Part shown: positions 25,880 to 34,847 of the stretch, one piece after another | How positions within the stretch are numbered: the stretch's first letter is position 1 | How the letters are laid out: every line of letters begins with the position of its first letter | Program-made: the position numbers and the translations under genes | The notes under the pieces: model-generated | Databases searched by the model: none | The model's input: only the letters and a program-made list of their open reading frames with translations | What the model was told of the DNA's origin: nothing | Source of the DNA: Streptomyces gilvus | GTDB taxonomy: Bacteria > Actinomycetota > Actinomycetes > Streptomycetales > Streptomycetaceae | NCBI RefSeq assembly: GCF_022513565.1 | Contig: NZ_JAKWBE010000017.1 | Location: 106,501 to 170,500 of the forward strand | Length of the DNA: 64,000 nt | Direction: 5' to 3'

Positions 25880-28800
25880 TCACGGGCCGGGAATGGTGCC
25901 GATGTCGGCGCCGCTGGCCAGCTGGGCGATCTGGCTGTCGCTGGCCGCGCCCTGGAAGACCCACACGTCGTCGATAGCGCCGCTCCAGTACTCACCCCAG
26001 CTGCTGGCGCCGGTCTTGGCCCGGCCGAGCTGAAGTCCCTTCGTCGCGGCGAAGGGCAGCACCGACGAGTTCCACGACACCGCCTCAGTGCAGGTGGGAA
26101 TGTCCGGCACCCCATCATCGTCGCCGTCCGCGCACAGCGTCGTCCTCAGCGCACCGTCCACGTACAGCCGCAACTGCCCGGCGTACGCGTCGTAGACGAC
26201 CGCCAGATGGTTCCAGGAGTCGTAGTTCTGGAAGTTGGTGTGTTCGGCCGTCGACTTCGCCGTAGTGAGGGTGTCGGCATCGGCCATCTCCAGCTGCCAG
26301 CGGCCGGCGTTCGCCGGATCGGTGGCGTCGGGGACGTAGCGCACCACGAACCCGTTCGCGTTGGATCCGGCCATGCTCATCACCGTCACCGTTTTGGTGG
26401 GGCGGCTGGGTGCGGTGACCCATGCCGAGGCGGTGAAGCTGGCGCTGGTGTCGATCGGCGAGACCGACGTGGACGCATAGCCGGTGCTGGTGCCGTTCAG
26501 CAGCAGACCCCCATCTCCGACCCTGTTGCTGTTGCCCGTGGCGTCGATGCTCGCTCCGGCGCCGAGTGTCAGCGGGTGGGAGGTGTGGTCCTCGCGTACC
26601 AGGTCGTCCGCGCTGGTCGCCGGAGACCCCGATGCCGCGTCCAATTTCCAGCGGCCCTCGACCGTCGGCCGGCTGTCGAACATCTCCGCGATCTCCGGGC
26701 CCGACAAGGATCGGTCGTACAGCTGTACGTCCGAGATCTGGCCGGGGAAGAAGCTGCCCGGAGTTCCGCTGTACTTGCCCGCACCGATCTGTAGGGGACC
26801 GCTGCCGTAGAAGGGCGCGCTGAACTTCGTCGTGGCGACCCACTTGCCCTGCACATAAAGCCGCAGATCGTCGGTGACCGCGTCGTAGGAGCCCACCACC
26901 TGGGTCCACTCCCCGCCCGGCGCCTTGTCGGGGTCCCCCTGGGTTGCGCGCACGGGAGTACCGCTCGCGCTGTCGGCCGAGTACTGGTTGAACGTCCAGC
27001 CGTAGGCGGCCGAGTAGTACAGCTCGAAGCCGGGCATCACGGTGCCCGTCTGGGTCGCGATGATCGCCGCGTGGGTGGGCTTGGTCTTGGGCAGCTTCGC
27101 CCAGGCCGCCACGGAGAAACTCGCCTGGTTGTTCACGGCCGGCCCAGGAGTGGCGGCGTAGTCATCCACACCGTCCAAGGTCAGAGCTGCACCCGCCCGC
27201 CCCGGGGCGCCGGGAACAGCCCCGCCCTTGAACACCGCCGGGTGCACGTCCGCACGGCCCGTCACCTTCGCGGTCGGCGTACCGTCGTCCGTCGTGGCCG
27301 GCTCGTCCAACGGGAACACGGCTCGCGCCGGGCGGCCGTTGCCGATCGGCTTCTTGTTGTAGAGGTTGGTCACCTCTGCCGCAGAAAGGGGCTTGTCGAA
27401 GATGCGTACTTCGTCGATGGTGCCGGGGAAGAAACTGGCCGGAGTGCCGCTGTAGTTGCCCGCGCCGATCTGCAGCCCGCGCCGCGCGTCCCACGGCGTG
27501 GAGTAGGCCGCGGTGCCGGCCAGGGTGCCGTTCACGTACAGCGACAGCAGATCGGAGCCCGAGGCGTAGGTGCCGGTCAAGTGCACCCACTCACCGGCCT
27601 TGACCCCGCCGGCCGCCGCCTGCATCGCTCGCACCGGTGTCGCCGATGTGGTGTCCGCCGAATACTGGTTGAACACCCATCGGTCGTACCCCTTGGAGTA
27701 GTACAGCTCGAACCCAGGAGCGTGGTTGCCGGGTTGTGCGGCGATCACCGCCGCGTTGTCCGGCATCTTGTCGAGTTTCACCCACGCCGCCACGGAGAAA
27801 CTGCCGGAGGTGTCCACCGTCGGAATGTCCGACACCAGATAGTCGTCGACGCCGTCCAGCGACACCGCGGTGCCGTTGACGCCTGCCGCGCCCAAAGTGG
27901 GGCCGCCCTTGAGGTCGAGGGTCCGATCTCCGGACGTTCCCTCGGCCTGGGTTGTGCCGGACGCGTCGTCCAGCTTCCATTCCGCGCGGGCGGGCTGACC
28001 CGACTTCACCCGGAACTTGTAGCGTGTCGGCTCACTGCCGTTGCCCGCCGAGTCAAACGCCTGCGCATAGAGGAAGTTCGTACCGGACCGGGTCGGTCGA
28101 AAACTCACCGTCTTTGCCACCCCACCGGACGTGGTCACCTCATTGGCCGAGGATGGCTCTTCATTGACCCCGAACCAGTACTTCGTCACGTCCGAACTCG
28201 GGGCGTCGATCGTGAAGGTGCCGTACCGGCCGACACCGTCATAGGTGGGATCGTTGGGATCGCTGTCGTCCGCAGCCGGGTAGTCGCTCGACGTGATCGT
28301 GGGCCCCGCAGGCACACTCGTGTCCCAGACGAAGTAACAGCCCGTCGCCGAACCCGCGCCCGACCAGGGCGAATAGCTGTAGTACTTGCCCTCGTCGTAG
28401 TCAACAGCCCGCGCGTACCAAGCCAGCGTGGTGTTCTTCGGAATCTTCTTGGTGGACGTGATCTGCTCGATCAAGGACGTACTGAAATCCGAGCCGGACT
28501 TCTTCGGAGTCATCTTCGCCGAGACCCACTGGACCTTGAACCCACTGCCCGCATCCCACGCCAGCTGGAACTGCACACTCACCTGATCGCCGTCAGGGTC
28601 CTTCACGTCACTCGCCGTGATCTTCGGCAGCGAGCGGATCCGAACCTTGCTCTCGGGCTTTTTACAGGTCGCGCCCGGAGACATGGTCAACTGACTCATC
28701 GCGATCTGCTTGGGCGGTTGGTTGTACTTCACCCGCAGGTACGCGTCGTCCGAGAAACGCTTCCAGCCGTACTTGTCACCCTCGTTCGCCGCACGCAGAC

Positions 28801-30226
28801 CGAAAGACGTATACGCCGAATCGTGCGCGGCCGCATACTTCACCCCAGCGGTTGCGTCGAACTCCACATCGCCGGACGGGCAGCTGGCGCTGCCGCCCTT
28901 GGCCACGTCCCGTGAGTCCAACTGGTCCAGCCAGTTGTCCGCAGAGCTGTTCCAGGTCGTGCCCGAGTCGAACGACTTCGTCCGCCACAGCTGCACCGAA
29001 CGCCCGTCACACGAACCGGACCAGGTCTCATGTCCGACAAAGGTCGCCGAAATGATCGACTTGCCACCGAATCGCGAGGTCGGGAACTTGAAGAACAGCC
29101 GCTTCACGTCGTAAGGCGCGCAGTAGTCCCAGCCGCAATACCCCACGCCCGCGTCCGAGTCACCGTTGAACCGCCACTGCGGCGAAGATGCCCAGTACCG
29201 CGACACCATCGTCCATTCCCCGGCCTTGGGGGTGTAGGTCTGCGGGTCGATGTAGACGGGGAACGTCGTACCCGGATCCGTCAGCAGCGTATGGTCCGGT
29301 GTCAGTCGAAGCTCGCTGTCGTCGGAGGACACGTCGACGTCGATCGGTGCCACCTTCGCCGCATCCCCGGGACCATCTTCGGTATCGGCTGCCGCGGAAC
29401 CGGATACTGCGGCGACGGCCTTCTCACCGGCCGCTCCCCGAACCAGCTGCGTTTGCGTGCCGGAAGCCTCCGCCGAGTCCCACATGACGGGCTTGGCCGC
29501 CTGGAAGACGACGCCGCCTGCTGTCCGGTCCACCGCTTCCAGGCCGCCCGATGCGGTCTCCTGCAGGTCGAGGCCTGGAGAATCGACGCCCAACTTCAAT
29601 TGGGCCAACGCCGGGTTCTTCGCCGCGTCGGCGGTCTTCACCACCAGCAACTCGCTGAAGCCATCGGTCACCGAGCGGACCTTCAGGTCCACATCCGGCA
29701 GAACATTTGTGTACGTGGCGGTGTCCCCCGCCAGCGTCGGTGCCGGCAACGACGCAGGCCACCAGAATGACAGCTTCCGCCCGGCCCTCTCCAGGGTCAC
29801 CAGTGGATTCTGTCCACCACCTGAGAACGACAGCCCCACAGCGGCGGCCTTCGGCATCACACTGCCGTCGCTCCGCTTCGACAGGGTGTTGTCGACCGCC
29901 GTCCATGCCCCGTCCACCCGCGTACGTACCGGCTTCAGGTGCTGCACAGCCTCCAATTGGCCGTCCGGCGTCGCGTAGATCTCACCCGACTCACTCCGCA
30001 GGGAAGTGACTTCGACATTCGTATCAGTTGTCGCCGCGGCCTTCTCAGCGGCTGACAGTGTCGCGGCCGCCTTGGTGCCTCCGGCCTCCGTCATGGCTGT
30101 CGATCGCTCCACCGCATGGGCTGGGTTACTGGCTCCCATCGACGGCACGACAGTCGCAACCACGGCCGACGCGACCACAGCGATCAGTGCTCTTCCGCCA
30201 TCACGCCGTCTTCGGGACGCACTCAT
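25880..30226 (-). CDS. Large secreted LamG-domain protein upstream of the Rhs gene
   Basis: 1,448 aa from ATG 30,226. A signal peptide is visible (RRRRDGG then ALIAVVASAVVATVV, cleavage near AHA, residue about 38). The N-terminal half resembles the large secreted proteins that Streptomyces encode next to Rhs genes, with a WYARAVDYDEGKYYS fibronectin-like section near residue 610. Three laminin-G/concanavalin-like jellyroll domains follow, at about 765-960, 990-1,185 and 1,215-1,435; the first two share SLDGVDDY/TLDGVDDY and LQIGAG(N/K)YSGTP. LamG domains bind glycans or proteins. It is separated from rhs by 167 bp, same strand, so both are probably one transcription unit; I infer an adhesin or shell partner. 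Confidence 0.8.
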   Translation of the reverse strand: MSASRRRRDGGRALIAVVASAVVATVVPSMGASNPAHAVERSTAMTEAGGTKAAATLSAAEKAAATTDTNVEVTSLRSESGEIYATPDGQLEAVQHLKPVRTRVDGAWTAVDNTLSKRSDGSVMPKAAAVGLSFSGGGQNPLVTLERAGRKLSFWWPASLPAPTLAGDTATYTNVLPDVDLKVRSVTDGFSELLVVKTADAAKNPALAQLKLGVDSPGLDLQETASGGLEAVDRTAGGVVFQAAKPVMWDSAEASGTQTQLVRGAAGEKAVAAVSGSAAADTEDGPGDAAKVAPIDVDVSSDDSELRLTPDHTLLTDPGTTFPVYIDPQTYTPKAGEWTMVSRYWASSPQWRFNGDSDAGVGYCGWDYCAPYDVKRLFFKFPTSRFGGKSIISATFVGHETWSGSCDGRSVQLWRTKSFDSGTTWNSSADNWLDQLDSRDVAKGGSASCPSGDVEFDATAGVKYAAAHDSAYTSFGLRAANEGDKYGWKRFSDDAYLRVKYNQPPKQIAMSQLTMSPGATCKKPESKVRIRSLPKITASDVKDPDGDQVSVQFQLAWDAGSGFKVQWVSAKMTPKKSGSDFSTSLIEQITSTKKIPKNTTLAWYARAVDYDEGKYYSYSPWSGAGSATGCYFVWDTSVPAGPTITSSDYPAADDSDPNDPTYDGVGRYGTFTIDAPSSDVTKYWFGVNEEPSSANEVTTSGGVAKTVSFRPTRSGTNFLYAQAFDSAGNGSEPTRYKFRVKSGQPARAEWKLDDASGTTQAEGTSGDRTLDLKGGPTLGAAGVNGTAVSLDGVDDYLVSDIPTVDTSGSFSVAAWVKLDKMPDNAAVIAAQPGNHAPGFELYYSKGYDRWVFNQYSADTTSATPVRAMQAAAGGVKAGEWVHLTGTYASGSDLLSLYVNGTLAGTAAYSTPWDARRGLQIGAGNYSGTPASFFPGTIDEVRIFDKPLSAAEVTNLYNKKPIGNGRPARAVFPLDEPATTDDGTPTAKVTGRADVHPAVFKGGAVPGAPGRAGAALTLDGVDDYAATPGPAVNNQASFSVAAWAKLPKTKPTHAAIIATQTGTVMPGFELYYSAAYGWTFNQYSADSASGTPVRATQGDPDKAPGGEWTQVVGSYDAVTDDLRLYVQGKWVATTKFSAPFYGSGPLQIGAGKYSGTPGSFFPGQISDVQLYDRSLSGPEIAEMFDSRPTVEGRWKLDAASGSPATSADDLVREDHTSHPLTLGAGASIDATGNSNRVGDGGLLLNGTSTGYASTSVSPIDTSASFTASAWVTAPSRPTKTVTVMSMAGSNANGFVVRYVPDATDPANAGRWQLEMADADTLTTAKSTAEHTNFQNYDSWNHLAVVYDAYAGQLRLYVDGALRTTLCADGDDDGVPDIPTCTEAVSWNSSVLPFAATKGLQLGRAKTGASSWGEYWSGAIDDVWVFQGAASDSQIAQLASGADIGTIPGP

Positions 30227-31005
30227 TTCCCCCGCCCTCCCCCGCCCTCACAGAATCCCCACCCCGGAGTCACATGAGCCTCAAAAGTTAAAGGACCTTA
30301 ACTGCGTCTTACTTGCGCACGTCAAGAGAGAAACGCCCGGGCCGCAGCGTCTGGACACGCCAATCGGAGATCTTCAGCCACAGACGCCAAATGACCGATC
30401 TGGAATGTTTTCCTGGCATCCATGACATTTCACGCCCATGCAAATGCGGACATCGACGCACCGTCCCGCAACGAGAACCAGCCATCTACGGCCGAGCCCA
30501 CCCGACTCCGCATTGCCAAGATTTGAGATTCTTTAAGGAAGCCATGTGGCTCCCGTGGAGCGCTCTTGCGACCGGTTCCAGTATTCGGCTTGGCAGCACC
30601 AACAACTACGGAGCCGGAGGACGCTCCGCTCGGCTGAACGAGGATCGTGATCGCCGCCATGCCGCTGACAGAGAGAGCCGCGTTCAGCACGGCGCACAGG
30701 TGGGCGACTTGATGTCGAGCGAGGGCTGCCTTCTATCGGGGGCAGCCGAACCGGCCACGTTGATCATCGCCGTCTTCGCGAGGGCGACTGCGCTCCTTCG
30801 GGACACCGGCAGACGGTCTCCCCCAATCCCAGGGAGTCACCGATTTAATGGGCGAGCGCGCGACTTGGGACGGGCGCAGCATCCAGGCCCGTGTCGAGAC
30901 CGCACAGTTCGCGACGCCGCTGTGCCGAACCGACGACCGAGATCACGGCGACTTGCCCCAATCTCGGATAGCGCGGCCCGTAAGCCGCTCCTTCGTTCCC
31001 CGCTG
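30227..31005. other. Intergenic region upstream of the LamG gene
   Basis: No convincing gene in about 780 bp. Near the LamG start, at 30,286-30,303, an imperfect palindrome AGTTAAAGG/CCTTAACT could be an operator or lie in the promoter. The remainder shows no protein-like frame. Confidence 0.4.
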
Positions 31006-31392
31006 GACGTGAGACCTGTCAGGACCGGACAGTCCCAACGCCGCCGACCGTCCCGTCGAAGACCAGTTCATCTCATCGGTCGCTGTACGGCAGCGATAGG
31101 TGCCTGATGGACTGTCACGCACGGCTGTCCACCGGCTGTCCACCGAGAGCCTTGGCGCGACCCTGACCCATCCCTCTCAAGCAGATAGAAGACCGGGTCA
31201 GAGGCTCAAAGCTGGATTCTCGTTACAGAAGCGGCACCTCTGACCTACGCATTACGATGCACAGACCACAGGTGACCGATTCACCCGGATCCCAAGGTCA
31301 ACGAAAGAGAAAAACCCCAGGTCAAAGGCCTAACCTGGGGTTCACCATGGAGCCGCCTTCGGGATTCGAACCCGAGACCTACGCATTACGAG
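31006..31392. repeat. Right copy of the direct repeat, overlapping the 3' half of intact tRNA-Thr (att-like)
   Basis: Colinear partner of 15,036-15,424. The final 61 bp (31,332-31,392) are identical in both copies and end in the anticodon loop. The 16-bp core GACCTACGCATTACGA occurs at 31,242-31,257 and again inside the tRNA at 31,376-31,391, exactly the same 134-bp spacing as in the left copy. Tandem TGTCCACCG units occur at about 31,125-31,146. Confidence 0.75.
31308..31342 (-). terminator. Terminator of tRNA-Thr
   Basis: On the minus strand, AACCCCAGGT (31,342-31,333) pairs perfectly with ACCTGGGGTT (31,322-31,313), 10-nt loop, followed by a T run. It starts 6 nt after the encoded CCA. 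Confidence 0.9.
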
Positions 31393-31424
31393 TGCGTTGC
31401 TCTGGCCATCTGAGCTAAGGCGGC
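31348..31424 (-). tRNA. tRNA-Thr(CGT)
   Basis: 77 nt including an encoded CCA. Acceptor stem GCCGCCT/AGGCGGC with discriminator T, D arm with GCTCAG...CAGAGC, anticodon arm ACGCA-CTCGTAA-TGCGT giving anticodon CGT (reads ACG threonine codons), T arm CTCGGGTTCGAATCCCGA. The cloverleaf is complete, so the gene remains functional after integration of the island at its 3' end. The -10-like TAGACT at 31,463-31,468 could belong to its promoter. Confidence 0.95.
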
Positions 31425-31531
31425 GCGCCGTCCGCACTATGGTGCGATCAGCAACGTCGGTAAGTCTACACAGTTTCGGGGGGTGCTCCGACCACGCCCC
31501 GGGGCAGGCGCTCCCGGGGCGGGCGGCGGGG

Positions 31532-33118
31532 CTATGAGCAGCGTTTTCCCTGCGGCGGAGGGGTGCCGTCGAGCAGGTAGGTGTCGATCGCGGAGTCGAT
31601 GCAGTCGCTGCCGCGGCCGTACGCGGTGTGGCCGTCGCCCACGTAGGTGAGCAGGCGGGCCGAGGAGAGCTGGCGGGAGAGGGACTGTGCCCAGCGGTAC
31701 GGGGTCGCCGGGTCGCGGGTGGTGCCGACCACGACGATCGGCGCCGCACCCTTCGCCTCGATGCGGTGCGGCTCACCCGTGGCTCTGACCGGCCAGTACG
31801 CGCAGTTCAGGGAGGCCCAGGCAAGGCCCTCGCCGAAGACCGGGGAGGCCTTCTCGAAGGCGGGGAGCGCCTTTTCGACCTGGTCGGGAGAGGAGAAGGC
31901 AGGGGGCAGGTCCAGGCAGTTCACGGCCGCGTTGGCGAACATCAGGTTCGAGTAACGGCCCTCGGCGTCGCGCTCGTAGTAGCTGTCGGACAGGACCAGC
32001 AGGCCCGCGCCGTCGTTCTCCTTCATCGCCGACGTCAGGGCCTCACGCAGCTGGCCCCACGAGCCCTCGTCGTACATCGCCGCGATGACGCCGGTGGTGG
32101 CGAGGGCCTCGCCGAGCTTGCGGCCGGCCGCGTCGCCGGTGGGGATGGGGTGGGCGTCCAGCTTCTTGAAGAACGCGCTGAGGTTGTCGCCGACCTGCGC
32201 CGGCGTGGTGCCCCTGGTGCCGAGCGGACAGTCCGGCTGCCGTACGCAGTCCTTCGCGAAGGACTGGAACGCCGTCTCGAAACCGGCCGTCTGGTCCAGG
32301 TTCATCCGGCGGGCGGACAGGGAGGGGTCCATCGCGCCGTCCAGCACCAGCCGGCCCACCCGCTCCGGGAACAGCCCGGCGTACGTCGCCCCGAGGAACG
32401 TCCCGTACGACGCCCCGACGTACGTCAGTTTCCGGTCCCCCAGGACCGCGCGCAGGATGTCCATGTCCCGGGCCGCCTCCACCGTGGACACGTGCCGCAG
32501 CAGGTCCGCCGAGTGCGCCCCGCACCCCTCGGCGAAGTTCTTGTAGGCGTCGACGAGTTCGTCGGTCTCCTTCCTGTCGTCGGGTGTCGTGTCCGTCTGC
32601 GTGAAGGCGTCCATCCGGCGCCCGCTCAGGCATTCGACGGGCTCGCTGCGGGCGACCCCGCGCGGATCGACCGCGACCATGTCGTACCGGGCCCGCACCT
32701 CCGCCGGATAGCCGACGCCCGCGTACTGCTCCAGGTAGCCGATCGCCGAGCCGCCCGGCCCACCCGGGTTCACCAGCAGCGACCCCAGCGGGCGGCCCTT
32801 GCCCGTGGCCTTCTTGCGGGCGACGGCGAGCCGTACGTCCCCCGCGCCCGGCTTGGCGTAGTCGAGCGGCGCCTTCATCGTGGCGCACTGGAAGCCGGGC
32901 ACCCCGCAGCTGCGCCAGCTCAGCTTCTGTTCGTAGTACGGCGCCAGGGCGGACGGCGTCGACTGCGGCAGCGCGGCCAGGGCCGCATCGGCGGCGCCGC
33001 CCGCGCTGGTCGTCGTACTACCGGAGGAGCAGGCGGAGACGAGCAGGGCGGCGGTGGCGAGGAGAGAGGCGGCGGCGGTTCGGGGCCGGCGGGGACGGGG
33101 GCTGCGCCTGATGTACAT
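31532..33118 (-). CDS. Secreted alpha/beta-hydrolase lipoprotein, tripeptidyl aminopeptidase-like
   Basis: 528 aa, ATG start. Twin-arginine-rich N-terminus, hydrophobic segment and lipobox LVSAC place the lipidated Cys at position 30, so it acts outside the membrane. Oxyanion strand LVNPGGPGGS, nucleophile elbow GASYGT, acid Asp in VGTTRDPATPY and His in GDGHTAYG complete the Ser-Asp-His triad of the S33 family/Tap group, and the C-terminal region carries the TAP-type cap and tail. It should remove N-terminal tripeptides or short peptides from extracellular substrates. It corresponds in position to SCO3540-type genes left of holB. The conserved backbone resumes here after the island. Confidence 0.88.
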   Translation of the reverse strand: MYIRRSPRPRRPRTAAASLLATAALLVSACSSGSTTTSAGGAADAALAALPQSTPSALAPYYEQKLSWRSCGVPGFQCATMKAPLDYAKPGAGDVRLAVARKKATGKGRPLGSLLVNPGGPGGSAIGYLEQYAGVGYPAEVRARYDMVAVDPRGVARSEPVECLSGRRMDAFTQTDTTPDDRKETDELVDAYKNFAEGCGAHSADLLRHVSTVEAARDMDILRAVLGDRKLTYVGASYGTFLGATYAGLFPERVGRLVLDGAMDPSLSARRMNLDQTAGFETAFQSFAKDCVRQPDCPLGTRGTTPAQVGDNLSAFFKKLDAHPIPTGDAAGRKLGEALATTGVIAAMYDEGSWGQLREALTSAMKENDGAGLLVLSDSYYERDAEGRYSNLMFANAAVNCLDLPPAFSSPDQVEKALPAFEKASPVFGEGLAWASLNCAYWPVRATGEPHRIEAKGAAPIVVVGTTRDPATPYRWAQSLSRQLSSARLLTYVGDGHTAYGRGSDCIDSAIDTYLLDGTPPPQGKRCS

Positions 33119-33239
33119 CTGGCGAGCCTAACCGTGCGCAGCCGCGCGGACGCCGTGCGTGCGCGTCGTGCCTCGTACGAGTTACATGGTCAACCTCCGT
33201 TGATCGGCCGTGGGGTCGTTGCCGCGCGGTGTTCGGTGG

Positions 33240-34445
33240 TCAGCCCGCTCTGAGGGCCATCGTCATCGCCTCCACCGCGAGCAGCGGGGCAACATTGCGG
33301 TCGAGGGCGTCGCGGCAGGCGGCGATCGCCTCGATGCGGCGCAGGGTCGACTCCGGGGAGCTGCCGCGGGCCAGACGCTCCAGGGCGTCCTCGGCATCCG
33401 CGTTCGCAAGCGCCACGCGCGTGCCGAGCTGCAGGGCCAGGACGTCCCGGTAGAACGCGGTGAGGTCGGTCAGGGCGAGGTCGAGGCTGTCGCGCTGGGT
33501 TCTTGTCCGGCGCCGCTTCTGCTTGTCCTCCAGGTCCTTCATCACGCCCGCCGTTCCGCGCGGCATCCGGCCGCCCTGAGCCGCGCCCAGTGCCGCCTTC
33601 AGCTCCTCGGTCTCCTTGCCGTCCATCTCCTCGGCGAGCTGCTTGGCGTCCTCGGCGGCCGCGTCCACCAGCTCCTGGGCGGCCTTCAACGCGCCGCCGA
33701 TCTCCTCGACCCGCAGCGGCAGCTTCAGCACGGCGGCACGGCGCTCACGGGCCGCCGGGTCGGTGGCCAGCCGGCGGGCCCGGTCGACGTGCCCCTGGGT
33801 GGCGCGGGCCGCCGCGGCGGCGACGGCCGGCTCCACGCCCTCGCGCCCTACGAGCATGTCGGCGACCGCGTCCACCGACGGCGTCAGCAGGTTCAGGTGC
33901 CGGCAGCGGGAGCGGATGGTGGGCAGGACGTCCTCGATGGAGGGCGCGCACAGCAGCCAGACCGTGCGCGGGGCGGGTTCCTCGACCGCCTTCAGGACGG
34001 CGTTGGCCGACTTCTCGTTCAGCCGCTCGGCGTCCTCGACGAGGATGATCTGCCAGCGGCCGTTCGCCGGCGAGGTGAACGACTTCCGTACGGTGTCCCG
34101 CATGTCCTCGGCGAGGATCTGCGAGCCGACGGCGGCGACGCTGGTGACGTCCGCGTGCGTGCCGACCAGGGCCGTGTGGCATCCGTCGCAGAACCCGCAG
34201 CCCGGTGATCCGCCGAGCGCGCGGTCGGGCGACACGCACTGCAGCGCGGCGGCGAACGCCCGCGCCGCCTGGTTCCGCCCGGCCCCCGGGGGCCCGGTGA
34301 ACAACCAGGCGTGCGTCATCTTCGACGCCTCGGGCGGAGGCGCGTCAGTGGCGGCCGCGGTGACGAGCGCGTCGGCGTCCCGAGCGGCGGCGTCCAGCTG
34401 CTCGGCCACCTTCTCCTGGCCCACGAGGTCATCCCAGACCGTCAT
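33240..34445 (-). CDS. holB: DNA polymerase III subunit delta'
   Basis: 401 aa, ATG start with GGGGGACG directly upstream. AAA+ clamp-loader subunit: degenerate P-loop GPPGAGRNQAA (no GKT/S, as expected for delta', which does not hydrolyse ATP), a four-Cys zinc module in GCGFCDGCH with a preceding Cys, LVEDAERLNEKSANAVLKAVEEP as the Walker B/sensor region and RSRC near the arginine finger. A charged insertion at about 265-330 (EMDGKETEELKAALG, KQKRRRTRTQRDS) precedes the C-terminal collar domain. It joins the tau and delta subunits in loading the beta clamp. Confidence 0.93.
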   Translation of the reverse strand: MTVWDDLVGQEKVAEQLDAAARDADALVTAAATDAPPPEASKMTHAWLFTGPPGAGRNQAARAFAAALQCVSPDRALGGSPGCGFCDGCHTALVGTHADVTSVAAVGSQILAEDMRDTVRKSFTSPANGRWQIILVEDAERLNEKSANAVLKAVEEPAPRTVWLLCAPSIEDVLPTIRSRCRHLNLLTPSVDAVADMLVGREGVEPAVAAAAARATQGHVDRARRLATDPAARERRAAVLKLPLRVEEIGGALKAAQELVDAAAEDAKQLAEEMDGKETEELKAALGAAQGGRMPRGTAGVMKDLEDKQKRRRTRTQRDSLDLALTDLTAFYRDVLALQLGTRVALANADAEDALERLARGSSPESTLRRIEAIAACRDALDRNVAPLLAVEAMTMALRAG

Positions 34446-34847
34446 GCGTCCCCCGCCCTTTCACCACGGTTCGTGTTGCGGGTTCCATTGTGCGGGGCGG
34501 CACTGACAACGGGCGCCGAGTGTCCGGGGAGGCGGTCACGACGGGCCGCCGAGTGCGCCGCCAGATACAGCGCCCCCGGCCGCGGCGCCTGCCCCGCGCA
34601 CAGGCCCTGGCGTCGGAGTGACCCAGCATGCAAGGGGACACACCCAGGGCCCGGGGAGCCGAGCGCGCAGAGAGCACTCACACCGCGTGGACGAGCGAGC
34701 AGGAACCACTCACCCCGCAGGTTGCAGAGCGCGCGCAGATGCACTGCCGGCACGTGTGGCCAAGTGGGAGGCTCAGCACCCTGCCCACGGCGTCGGCCCC
34801 GCCCCGGACCCTCCGTACTCGTCCTCGTGCCGCCCGAGCGGGAACGC
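34446..34847. other. 402-bp spacer between tmk and holB
   Basis: No gene or clear hairpin recognised; the frames here are low-complexity and lack motifs. holB has its own ribosome binding site at the left edge, so the spacer may carry its promoter. Confidence 0.4.
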
